A stretch of 64,000 bases of DNA from Muraenolepis orangiensis (Eukaryota; Chordata; Actinopteri; Gadiformes; Muraenolepididae): contig CM051019.1 of the NCBI GenBank assembly GCA_027704905.1, positions 17,340,185 to 17,404,184 on the forward strand, written 5' to 3'. Within the stretch, counting starts at the first letter, position 1. Every line of letters starts with the position of its first letter. Below the pieces are notes generated by a model. The model was given only the letters and a program-made list of their open reading frames with translations, had not been told where the DNA came from and ran no database searches. The position numbers and the translations under genes were made by a program. Shown here in pieces: positions 12,047-21,744 of this stretch.

Positions 12047-12657
12047 CTACACAAGCAACACCACCGTGTTAAACCATGTGCTAAATGTGACATGTGTTAC
12101 AAACAACAATCATGAATACGTGTCAATTAAGTCAAATCTAAGATAATGACTGAGTGATCGAGAACACATGATATATACACAAATATGTTATAGCTTCTTC
12201 ATAGTTCACAAAACAGCTTCAATACTTGCTGTTGTATGTAGTGGTAGTTGTAAATTAGTGATGGTAGAAGAAGTAGTCGTAGTTTATCTGTAGTGGTAGT
12301 GCTCTGCTCGACTTGTTATTGTTATTATACTGGCACATTATGTATACACAGCAATTGGCGAGACAAACACATACTGCTACTACTTCTTATACTAGTATAT
12401 ACATACACCAGTATATAAAACACAACTTCAGTATATATTTAACAGTTTCGCTGTTAAATGCTCCGGCCATGGAGAAGCCAGGCGAAAAGCATGTGAGGTT
12501 TAAACCCCGAAAACTACACTCGAGTGAAACAATACTGTCCCGGATTCAAACTACGACATTTTAAATCAACCGTCAAGGAGATATAACATGACTTCGAGAC
12601 GGGGAAAGACAGGATGAACGCAGATATTAGTGTTCCAACACGAAGACAAATACATAC

Positions 12658-12671
12658 TCGGGTTCGGCCAT
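12658..12671 (-). CDS. rpl7l1: rpl7l1 exon 1
   Basis: Encodes MAEPE with the last codon split after two bases. The donor is GTATGT on the minus strand. The start is chosen because it is the first ATG in the short exon, sits just inside the ETS-containing promoter, and gives a phase match to exon 2. Confidence 0.8.
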
Positions 12672-13065
12672 CGTGAATCCTGAGGAGCGGAAGTGACGAC
12701 ACTGCAAACCTCTGGACCACGAAGGTATGTCCCGCCCTGCTGTGCTGTGCTGTGATTGGCTAGCACTCGTTTCGCAAGCGTGACACTCTTTCACATGCGC
12801 ACAGACAACTGCTATCAATGCACCGATTACTGTGATTCATGTGAAATATACCTCATTTGTTCTTGTAATGGAGTTATTTGAAGATACAAGTTCAACGTAT
12901 TATTTATATGTGCAAGTTTCTTTATAAATAAACAAAAATCAAACCAACATAGGCCGCCTATGTTAGGCGTATTTATCCGACCAAAACATTGAGTCTACTG
13001 AATATTCAACATATAGTATTGAATACTACGCTTCATTTGAATAGAAACAGGTATGTTCATAAGAC

Positions 13066-13913
13066 CAGGGTGCGAACTGGAGGGGAGCAGGGGAGCTATA
13101 GCTCCCTAGTGGTGACATGAGCTCCCCTGGACATGGTTTGTGAAATTTGGGGGGAGCTCTCTAAAATACTGATATGATGACCAAATAAATTCCATTTTGG
13201 GCATTTTTTTTTCAAAGGTGTAAAATAAGTGAAATACAATTATATTTAGAGTTTATGATTCATGAAAAAAGTGTCGCCTGCTTGCACGCTGCCCGCAGCT
13301 CCACCCACTGGTGGAGCTGCGGGCAGCGTGCAAGCAGGCCACACGAGAGAAGGGCTATGTGCATCGTTGTGTTGTGTGTGTGGCGTCGCGTCTCTCCAGG
13401 CAGTGAGAGGGTTGTGTTGTGCTATAGCTGTATTATTAATATTAATATTGTTCATGGTTGGTGCCGCTGGCTGCTCTTATCGCGTGTGTTCGGCTCTGTG
13501 TGGGCTACAGCCATAATAGGCTATAGCCCATGTGAAACAATGTAGCCTGTTTTTGAGTCATTTTAAGTTGATTTAATTAAACAGTCAAACGTTACCGCGA
13601 CCCGATTTCGGATAAGCGGGAGAAGATGGATGGATGGACGTTACATTGGTGGTCCGTGGATTATTTATTATCAAGTTGATTGAAGTTTGCGTAGCCCATA
13701 CATGCTCGGGAAATATGTTGACATGAACATGATCCATCGGGACGTTTCATGTAAATGTAGACCTGTGGCACCACCCCGTGTGCAACAGATGTTCTCTTTA
13801 TAATAGGCCTATGTCTGTGCTGTTGCTATTAATGCACGGATCAGCATTTCCCCCCCCCGCAACAAAAAAAAAATCCCGGCTCCCCCGGAGACCGTGGTAT
13901 AGTTCGCACACTG
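13066..13913. mobile_element. hAT-type non-autonomous element, 848 bp
   Basis: The ends are 'cagggtgcgaact' (13066) and the reverse complement of 'agttcgcacactg' (ending 13913), matching at 12 of 13 positions. A perfect 8-bp target duplication 'cataagac' lies at 13058-13065 and 13914-13921. No transposase is encoded. It contains a perfect hairpin (13276-13339) and, at 13607-13637, a short 'ggataagcggga..ggatggatgg' segment like a LINE 3' tail. Confidence 0.87.
13276..13339. repeat. Perfect inverted repeat, 30-bp arms, 4-nt loop
   Basis: The arm 13276-13305 (starting 'gcctgcttgcacgc') is exactly complementary to 13310-13339. The loop is CACT. The arms are GC-rich and would form a very stable hairpin or cruciform. 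Confidence 0.95.
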
Positions 13914-13964
13914 CATAAGACGGGTTGTTTTTTAGACTTCAAGGGTTGTTGACTTAAAAAAAGG

Positions 13965-14005
13965 TTTGTGGTTAACCAAGTGGTTTATGTGGGTAACAAA
14001 GTGGG
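13965..14005. repeat. 'gtggttaacc' minisatellite, left fragment
   Basis: One to two copies of the unit found again at 15729-15940. They appear to be the left remnant of one array split by a LINE insertion. Confidence 0.6.
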
Positions 14006-15399
14006 TTTTGTTCAACACCATCGTTCCCTCCAAGCTGGTCCTGAAACTGAGGGACCTAGGTCTGGGCACCCCCATCTGTAACTGGATTATGGACTTCCTG
14101 ACGGGCAGGCCTCAAGTGGTGAAGATTGGGAACAACATCTCATCCACTCTGGTCCTCAACACCGGAGCACCCCAAGGCTGCTGCCTCAGTCCCCGGCTGT
14201 ACTCTCTGTACACACATGACTGTACTGCCACGCACAGCAATAATCGGATTATCAAGTTTGCAGACGACACCACAGTCATCGGCTTGATAAGCGAGGGCGA
14301 TGAGACGGACGCAATGGTGTGAGGACAACAGCCTCGCACTGAATGTCAGCAAGACCCAGGAGCTCATCCTGGACTTCAGGAGTCACCGGGGCACCCACTC
14401 CACCATCAGCCTGGAAGGGACACCGGTGGAAGTCGTCAGCTGCTTCCATTTCCTTGGGCTACAGATTTCCGATGACCTGGCGTGGACCCGCAACACGGAC
14501 TTCATGCTGAAGAAGGCACACCAGTGCCATATAAGCTCTGTGGTGCTTCAGAAAAAGCGGTATAGGCCAGAGGTGGCTGGTGAACTTCTACCGTGGCACC
14601 GTAGAGAGCGTCCTGACAAGTGGCGTCACCGTGTGGTACGGCAACACCACTGCACGGGACAAGAAAGACATCCAGAGGGTCGTTAGGACGGCAGAGAAGA
14701 TCATCGGGTGTGCACTTCCATGCATTGAGGAGATCTGTAGGACCAGATGTCGGAAGAAGGCCATGTCCATCATAAAGGACTGCAACCACCCTGGGCTCCA
14801 TCTCTTCTCCCCCCTACCGTCTGGTCGCCGGTTGCGCAGCATCAGTAGTGTGTAATGTGGGGGCAGCAGCTCAGTGGACTTGGATTGGGAGCCGCAAGGT
14901 TGCCGGTTCAAGACCCGGAAACACCAGGTTACTGCCTAAGTGCCCTTGAGCAAGGCACTCCCTACGCTGCTCCCCGGGCGCTTCCATAGCTGCCCACTGC
15001 TCCTAACACTAGGATGGGTAAAATGCAGAGAACCTCAGCTGTCATCTCCCTGAACTCTGCACCATGATTATACTTGCCATACATTTATATATGCTCACTT
15101 GTATATACATTTAGATCTATATATTTGTATCCTGCTTCAATAACTGCATACCCCTGATCACTACCTGTTAAATGATCACTTACCTGTATATACATATACC
15201 TATTATTATTATGCTCATATCACATTTATACCTAGACTGTCTTTTAATCTGTACATTTAAACTGTAATTATATTATATCACCATGCACTTTACTGCAACA
15301 TTTGCACTCTGGTTAGTAAATGCTAAATTATTTTCGCTGTACTGTACTTGTGCTGTACAATGACAATACATTAGAATGTAATCTAATCTAATCTAATCA
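14006..15399 (+). mobile_element. Non-LTR retrotransposon fragment (LINE), plus strand
   Basis: Reverse-transcriptase sequence is readable in broken frames. 'LRDLGLGTPICNWIMDFLTG', 'NTGAPQGCCLSP' and the catalytic 'FADDTTV' (about 14257) come first, then 'LALNVSKTQELILDFR' and, in a third frame, 'GVTVWYGN...RVVRTAEKIIG...PSGRRLRS'. It is 5'-truncated and frameshifted at least twice, and ends in a (TCTAA)n-like tail near 15399. A SINE interrupts the part after the ORF. By motif style it belongs to the CR1/L2/Rex1 group; I cannot fix the clade. Confidence 0.85.
14856..15031 (+). mobile_element. tRNA-derived SINE
   Basis: An A-box-like 'agctcagtgg' is followed by a B-box-like 'ggttcaagacc', the split pol III promoter of tRNA-derived SINEs. 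The downstream body 'tgcccttgagcaaggcac' through 'aatgcagagaa' is shared with the element at 16065-16257. It sits inside the LINE at 14006-15399. Confidence 0.75.
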
Positions 15400-15679
15400 G
15401 TACAAGGACTATCAGGTTAAAGGATCATTTTTATCCACAGGCAGTGTGCCTACTGAACTGCTAGGAGTGCTGCCACTTTCACTTTCATTAACAGTACACT
15501 TAGATCCATTGCTGGACTCTAAACTACTGCTGGATTAAAACTACTGCACTGTATTCATGATGCTGCTGCACTACTGGCACTTTAAATGTTTTTTAATCTT
15601 TTTGCACATTCCACACATACCATCTATCAGTCACTTTGCTGTCCTTTTTTTGTTCATTTTTCTTTTTATTGTATATATT

Positions 15680-15727
15680 ATTCAAGATTCAAGATTCAAG
15701 AAACTTTATTAATCCCGAGGGAAATTT
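15680..15727 (-). mobile_element. LINE 3'-tail fragment
   Basis: 'attcaagattcaag..aaactttatt' followed by 'aatcccgagggaaattt' is the same terminal sequence seen at the 3' end of the minus-strand LINE at 18345. Here only about 48 bp remain. Confidence 0.6.
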
Positions 15728-15728
15728 A

Positions 15729-15940
15729 GGAGGGTAACCAAGTGGTCCATGTGGTTAACCAGGTGGTTCATGTGGTTAACCAGGTGGTTAGTGTGGTTAA
15801 CCAGGTGGTTCATGTGGTTAACCAGGTGGTTAGTGTGGTTAACCAGGTGGTCCATGTGGTTAACCAAGTGGTCCATGTGGTTAACCAGGTGGTTCATGTG
15901 GTTAACCAAGTGGTTCATGTGGTTACCCAAGTGGTTCACA
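15729..15940. repeat. ~21-bp 'gtggttaaccaggtggttca' minisatellite
   Basis: About ten copies of a 20-22 bp unit run into a (CA)n microsatellite. Open frames across it encode only the repeat. Confidence 0.92.
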
Positions 15941-15942
15941 TG

Positions 15943-16257
<315 letters not shown>

Positions 16258-16627
16258 CAATCCTCCAGATTTAGATACACACACACACACACACTTGAGG
16301 AGACTGACCCCCCACCCTTCCACAACAACTGGACTACCTGCACAAAACTTTTCACTTTGCACCACTTGCACTTACTTACACTTATTTTATATGTTTAGTT
16401 ATACTGTAATACTCTACACTGTTTATACTGCTATATTAATATTCATTCATATTTATTCAGCAATTATGTAATTATGTACATTTGTATAATTTATTTTGTA
16501 TTTTTTTGTCAAGTCAAGTCAAGTAAATGTTATTTGTATAACCCTTAATCACAGCTACAGTCTGAAAGGGCTTAGTAATTCTTGCAATTTGGTCATTTTT
16601 CTTTTGTACTTTTGAGCACATACTAGC

Positions 16628-17930
16628 AGCATACTCCCAAGCCCACTCCAGGATCCTTGCAAGACTAAAAAGCTTGTCCGTTGTTCCACGACCAGGCCGG
16701 AATCCACATTGTTGATCTTCAATCTGAGGTTCGACTATCGGCTGAACCCTCCTTTCCAGCACCTTGGAGAAGACTTTCCCAGGGAGGCTGAGTAATGTGA
16801 TACCCCTGTAATTAGCACACACCCTCTGGTCCCCCTTTTTGAACAGGGGTACCACCATCCCTGTATTCCACACTGTCCCAGACTTCCACGCAATGTGAAA
16901 GGATGTGTCATCCATGACAGCCCCTCAACACCCAGAGCCTTCAGCATTTCTGGACAGATCTCATCAACCCCAGGAGCCTTGCCACTGTGGAGATGTTTGA
17001 CTACCGCAGGGACTTCCTCCCGGGAGATTGATGTTTGCCCTCCATCATCCTCCAGCTCTGCCTCTACCGTTGAGGGTGGGTTAGTTGGGTTAGGAGTTCC
17101 TCAAAGTGTTCCTTCCACAGCCCGATCACTGTAAACAGCTTTGATGGATCTCTGCTTCCCCCTCCTAAGGCGCCGGACAGTTTGCCAGGACCTTTTTGGT
17201 GCTGACTGAAAGTCCTTCTCCATGGCTTCCCGGAATTCCTCCCACACCCGCTGCTACTATACTTTGCAACTGAGTCTTTTGGAGGGATGAGGATCAGCAT
17301 CTCTAAATCTGAGGCCATTGTTCTTAGCAGGAAACTGGTGGATTGTCTACTCCAAGTGGGGAGTGAGTCTTTACCCCAAGTGAAGGAGTTCAAGTATCTC
17401 AGGGTCTTGTTCTTAAATGAGCGGACGATGGAGCGTGAGATTGACCGGAGAATAGGTGCAGCGGGAGCGGTATTGGGTTCCCTTTACCGCACCGTTGTAA
17501 CCGAAAGAGAGCTGAGCCAGAAGGCAAAGCTCTCGATCTACCGGTCAGTCTTCATTCCTACCCTCACCTATGGTAATGAACAATGGGCAAAACCAAAAGG
17601 ACAATATCACGAATACAAGCGGCTGAATGAGTTTCCTCAGAAGGGTGGCTGGCATCTCCCTTAGGGATAGGGTGAGAAGCTTGGTCACTAGTAAGAGACT
17701 CGGAGTAGAGCCGCTGCTCCTTGGCGTAAAAAGGAGCCGGTTGAGGTGGTTCGGGCGTCTAGTAAGGATGCTTCCTGGTCCCCTCCCGAGGGATGTTTTC
17801 CAGGCACATCCAGCTGAGGGGAGACCACGGGGCAGACCAAGGTACAGGTGGCGTGATTTCATCCCCACGCTGGCCTTGGAACACCTTCACTGCAGATGTA
17901 ACATCCTGAAGAGCCTGGCCATTCAGTGAC
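16628..17930. mobile_element. LINE with inverted 5' part (twin-priming structure)
   Basis: The segment of about 16628-17278 encodes, on the minus strand, the upstream half of a reverse transcriptase ('GMVVPLFKKGD', 'NYRGITLLSLPGKVFSKVLE', 'QCGFRPGRGTTD', ending near 'LEWAWEYA'). The segment 17279-17930 encodes, on the plus strand, the downstream half ('GMRISISKSEAIVLSRK', 'EFKYLRVLF', 'IYRSVFIPTLTYG', 'SFLRRVAG', 'RLRWFGRLVRM'). The catalytic YADD region between the halves is missing. The plus half is broken by a frameshift near 17625. This order, inverted 5' part then direct 3' part, is what internal (twin) priming produces. It is probably RTE-like, but the clade is uncertain. Confidence 0.85.
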
Positions 17931-18340
17931 TATAACAGTTATACAGTGTCAATCAGTGACTAGAACAGTTATACAGTGTCAATCAGTTACTAGAACAGTT
18001 ATACAGTGTCAATCAGTGACAACAACAGTTATACAGGATCAATCAGTGACTATAACAGTTATACAGGGTCATACAGTAACTATAACAGTTATACAGGGTC
18101 ATACAGTGACCATAACAGTTATACGGGGTCATATAGTGTATATAACAGTTATACAGGGTCATACAGTGACCATAACAGTTATACGGGGTCATATAGTGTA
18201 TATAACAGTTATACAGGGTCATACAGTGACCATAACAGTTATACGGGGTCATATAGTGTATATAACAGTTATACAGGGTCATACAGTGACCATAACAGTT
18301 ATACAGGTCATACAGTGACTATAACAGTTATACAGGGTCA
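17927..18340. repeat. ~30-bp minisatellite ('tataacagtta' family), copy B
   Basis: About 14 copies of 'cagtga(c/t)(t/c)ataacagttata' plus 'ca(c/g)gggtcata' are present. The central part shows a 60-bp higher-order pattern, alternating 'gaccataacag' and 'gtatataacag' units. Confidence 0.92.
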
Positions 18341-18344
18341 TTCA

Positions 18345-19320
18345 AGATTCAAGAGACTTTATTTATCCCGAGGGTAATTAAGGTGCAACAGTTGATACAG
18401 GGGGAATAAATGCACGCAAAAATATACAATACCTAAAACTAATAACAACAAACTAAACTAAACTAGTATAAACAAAATATAACTGAATGAAATCTAAATG
18501 TATAGACAGATGAATTGTACAATTTACAGTATTATTACAGTAATACGTAACAATGCGTATAGTGCAAATTGGCAGTAATAAATACTAATAAATAAATAAT
18601 TCAGATGAGTACTGAAAAAGTGACATGTGAAAAGTGAAAAGTGAAATTGAATTTACAGTGCAAAATTACAGTGAAAGGATTTACAGTGCGTTGACTTCAG
18701 GTCACTGAGTCTCCAATCTACCTCTCACCACCCGAGGTAGATGAATTAAAGAGTCTGATGGCCACAGGAAGAAAGGACTTCCTGTGGCGTTCTGTGGTAC
18801 ACCTGGGTGGAATGAGTCTGTTGCTGAATGTGCTTCTGTATGTGGTCAGCACCTGATGGAGGGTGAGAGTTGTTGTCAACGATACTACGCAGCTTGTGCA
18901 GCATCCTCCTCTCAGAGTCCAGCTGGACCCCCAGGACAGCGCCAGCCTTCCTGACGATCCTGCTGATCTTGTTGGCGTCTGCTGACCTCAACCTGCTTCC
19001 CCAGCACACGACACCGGAGAAGATGGCACTGGCTACCACCGACTGGCAGAACATCTTCAGCATCGTGTTGCAAACGTTGAAGGACCGGAGCCTCCGCAGG
19101 AAGTAGAGACGGCCCTGGCCCTTCTTGTACACAGCCTCAGAGTTCTCGGCCCAGACCAGTTTGTTGTCCAGGTGAACTCCCAGGTATTTATAATCCTGAA
19201 CAACATCTGCGGACACACCCTTGATGGAAATGGGTGTGGGGGTAGATTTCATCCACCACCATCTCCTTCGTCTTGTCTGTGTTGAGCTGCATGTGGTTCA
19301 GTTTGTGGGACCCACAAACA
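18345..19320 (-). mobile_element. LINE 3' fragment, minus strand
   Basis: The minus-strand translation gives the C-terminal part of a reverse transcriptase: 'VVQDYKYLGVHLDNKLVW', 'KGQGRLYFLRRLRSF', 'SGVVCWG', 'RIVRKAGAVLG', 'RRMLHKLRSI'. The 3' UTR runs down to 'ttcaagattcaagagacttt' at 18341. It is 5'-truncated near the poly-C run at about 19330. It is of CR1/L2/Rex1 style. Confidence 0.85.
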
Positions 19321-19782
19321 GTGTTAGCTCCCCCCCCCCCCCCCAAGAGCCTGTTGTTTGTGTGCGGGGAGTGTTGGTAAACGAGGAAGTTGGTTAGACA
19401 TAATTACCCTGCTAGTCAGCGCCACGGTAATAGAATGAAGTGTGGGGAAACCCGTCAGACAGGTGTATGAAGTATTCCTCAGAAATGCCACAGCAGCGAG
19501 TGGCACTCAGATCAGTGAGATGCCCTGCCCTGCAGCCGCAGCAGCTTCACTCCTGTGAGGACGGGTAAGAGCGGAGTACCTTTTTTCGTTGGTAGTTTGT
19601 ACGTTCATGAATTCCCCGTCTGGGACTGATAAAGGTAGGTACCGTCTTTCCTTATGGTATGTTTTAGATACTGAGCTATGTTATGTGTCTGCCATATCAC
19701 TATTCAAATAATAATATAAAGTAATAATAATAATAATAAAAATATTAATAATTATTGTTATTATTATCATAATATAATAATC
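19321..19782. other. Intergenic, no gene seen
   Basis: A poly-C run lies at about 19331-19344 and AT-rich trinucleotide-like sequence (ATA/ATT) at 19700-19780. No coding signal. Confidence 0.5.
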
Positions 19783-20315
19783 TACGGAGCCCCTGAAGCC
19801 CCAAAAAGTTAATAGATTTTTATCTTGTGCACACAAGATAATTATCCACACATTGACGCACTAAAAGCATTGACAGACATCATAAAGCATCAAGTTAAGA
19901 GTTCAAAGTTGAAATAAATTGGATGTGTTGGATTAAATGTTGAAGTAAAACAAGGCCCGACTTACTACCGAGAATCCGGACACAGCTCTTGCTTTGGGAG
20001 TACAGCGATTAGATGGCCCTCAGTAGTGACCCCGGCACCCCATACTCCCGCAGCACCCCCCACAGTATTTCCCGAGGGACCCGATCATATGCCTTCTCCA
20101 AATCCACAAAACACATGTAGACCGGATGGGCATACTCCCAAGTCCCCTCCAGGATCCTTGCAAGAGTGAAAAGCTGGTCCGTTGTTGGAACGACGGAGAG
20201 GTATAGCACGTAGGCTGAATATAGATCAGAGGGAATTTACTGGGAAACGGTAAGCCCAGTAAGTTATTTATCTTGTACGCACAAAAATTACTTTCGGGAC
20301 TTTAGGGGCTCCGTA
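19783..20315. mobile_element. DNA transposon-like element with ~24-bp terminal inverted repeats
   Basis: The left end 'tacggagcccctgaagcccc' (19783) pairs with the reverse complement of the right end 'gggactttaggggctccgta' (ending 20315), with a few mismatches. The direct repeat 'ataatc' flanks both sides (19777-19782, 20316-20321). Subterminal 'tttatcttgt' words are also mirrored. The interior contains a LINE fragment. I do not recognise the superfamily; the flank is AT-rich, so the 6-bp duplication could be partly chance. Confidence 0.6.
20010..20209 (-). pseudogene. LINE reverse-transcriptase fragment, minus strand
   Basis: It reads 'TTDQLFTLARILEGTWEYA', 'CFVDLEKAYDRVPREILWG' and 'LREYGVPGSLLRAI', the same family as the twin-primed element at 16628-17930 and overlapping the part missing there. 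It is nested in the 19783-20315 element. Confidence 0.85.
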
Positions 20316-20655
20316 ATAATCATTAATAAAATTGTATAAATAATTATTATATTATTATTTAAAAAAAATCGAATAATAAGAAGATGAAGAAGAATTATTA
20401 TTATAATGAGTGGGTCTTGGGATGACTCCCCACAATTTCCTAATAGAATAACTGTATAATATTATTTGATGACAGTGTTTTCTATTTTCTATGCATTATT
20501 ACACGCACACACACTCACACCATCTCTCACACACACATACACAGTTAAGTGCTTTGGGTCTTGCTCTATAAATGCAATAAATGATTGTTATTATTATTCA
20601 CAATATTGATAATCAACCTATATATTATGTTCAACAAATACACCAATTTTATACA

Positions 20656-20790
20656 TGTACCGTATTTTCCGGACTATAAGTCGCACCAGAGTATTAGTCG
20701 CTCTTATCAAAAAATGTGCCGTTAAGAGAAAAAAAACCATATATTGCATAAGTCGCTTTGGTGTATAAGTTGTATTCTTTTTTTCTCATT
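20656..20790. mobile_element. Dispersed 'ttttccggactataagtcgc' repeat
   Basis: The sequence 'ccgtattttccggactataa' followed by 'gtcgcacc', with a second 'ataagtcgctttggtgtata', looks like a short non-autonomous DNA-transposon family. It ends about 80 bp before the receptor start codon, so it may contribute to the 5' region of that transcript. This is from general recognition; class not established here. Confidence 0.45.
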
Positions 20791-20867
20791 ATTTTTTCGT
20801 TGGTAGGCTACAGCGGTTCTCAGTTATCACAGGTGTATACAGTGCAATCTCTTGAAAATAATGTTGA

Positions 20868-20978
20868 ATGTCGACGATGTCCACCGCCAAGACACTGAGA
20901 TGGCTGCTCCTTCTTCTGGCTACACGCCTTAGTCTGGAGCAAAACGAAATGACCAACACTGTGCTGACTCTAGCTGAG
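20868..20978 (+). CDS. ADGRF-like exon 1: signal peptide
   Basis: ATG at 20868 follows an in-frame TGA at 20865. A second in-frame ATG at 20877 is also possible. The peptide has a basic start followed by 'LRWLLLLLATRL', a classic secretion signal, then a polar segment ending 'LTLAE'. The donor is GTAAGA, phase 0. An ATG at 20861 opens a short out-of-frame upstream frame that overlaps the start. Confidence 0.7.
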
Positions 20979-21129
20979 GTAAGAAATACACGTCTCAGAC
21001 TATTAATAGTATTACTTAGACTATAAATAGAGTAATAATACACGTGTGTTGATTGTTATATTATATTTTGTCGTATTGTTCTGTGGGACAATATTGTTTC
21101 ATATGAATAACAATAATCTGGTCCACCAG

Positions 21130-21154
21130 GTCCCCCTGTTCATCAACGAACAAG
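21130..21154 (+). CDS. ADGRF-like exon 2: 25-nt microexon
   Basis: Bounded by 'ccaccag' and GTAACT, it encodes VPLFINEQ plus one base. It accepts phase 0 from exon 1 and delivers phase 1 to exon 3, which is what exon 3 needs. The match of phases on both sides is the main support. Confidence 0.6.
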
Positions 21155-21362
21155 GTAACTATATATATACTACTTCTACTACTATAACTTATGCTGCTAC
21201 TACTGCTACTACTACACTATTACTATACTACTACCACTACTACTATACTACTACCACTACCACTACTACTACTACATCATGTCCCTGTAACATGTATGGA
21301 ACAGTGAGAGCTACTGCATCAACATCAATATAGAAAATAATACCACTGGCACAGAATGGTAA

Positions 21363-21478
21363 ATGGAGTGCATTTATACACACATCCACACATTCACCCA
21401 TTCATACACTGACACTGGCAGTGTTAGCCATGCAAGGAGACAGCCAGCTGGTCAGGAGCAGTAAGGGTTAGAGTTCGC
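21363..21478. mobile_element. Fragment of a dispersed repeat (related to 56427-56645)
   Basis: 'cacattcacccattcataca' and 'gttagccatgcaaggagaca' with 'gccagc.ggtcaggagcagt' are shared with the longer copy at 56427-56645. It is truncated and sits in intron 2. Confidence 0.6.
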
Positions 21479-21529
21479 CTTTCGCTGGCCAGACGACGTC
21501 ATGTGTCCCAACTGGATGTGTTCTGTCAG

Positions 21530-21679
21530 GCCCCAGCAGTCTCTCTCCCACCGGATACATTGTCGAAATCCTGGTCAACAGCTCTGAGGTGGAGCCGCTC
21601 AGACGCCTGCAGGACACTGTGGAGCTCCCGGTCAACGTCCAGAACATCACCCTCATCACCTCCGTCAGCACCACCACAG
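21530..21679 (+). CDS. ADGRF-like exon 3: first A-type exon (150 nt)
   Basis: A phase 1-1 exon after 'ttctgtcag', with donor GTCAGC. It reads 'PSSLSPTGYIVEILVNSSEV...' and ends 'SVSTTTG'. Position, phases and the '(x)VEI(x)V' start and '..TTG' end match the A exon of the 909-bp array, so it is probably an old relative of that exon. Confidence 0.7.
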
Positions 21680-21744
21680 GTCAGCCACACACAACCCCTC
21701 CCCCGCACGACCACAGGTCAGCACCACCACTGCTGGAGTAGCTG

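Larger units (their letters stand above)
9087..12671 (-). other. rpl7l1: rpl7l1 gene (six coding exons, minus strand)
   Basis: This is the complete gene for ribosomal protein L7-like 1, the vertebrate relative of yeast Rlp7, a nucleolar factor acting in large-subunit pre-rRNA processing. The coding exons, in transcript order, are 12671-12658, 12046-11941, 11011-10851, 10444-10307, 9924-9815 and 9295-9087. Lengths of 14, 106, 161, 138, 110 and 209 nt sum to 738 nt (245 codons plus TGA), with every junction phase-consistent and GT..AG bounded. The length fits the family. It is RPL7L1 rather than RPL7 because of 'LVPENLLKKRKAYQA' in the N-terminus and 'LSVARHA' before the C-terminal 'VRQLN'. Immediately upstream, GCGGAAGTGACG at 12687-12698 combines an ETS site and an ATF/CRE half-site, typical of housekeeping ribosome-biogenesis promoters. 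Confidence 0.93.

Noticed and set aside
12313..12564. Plus-strand frame with 'MEKPGEKHVRFKPRK' in rpl7l1 intron 1
   Set aside because: No similarity recognised, and no splice or promoter context on this strand.
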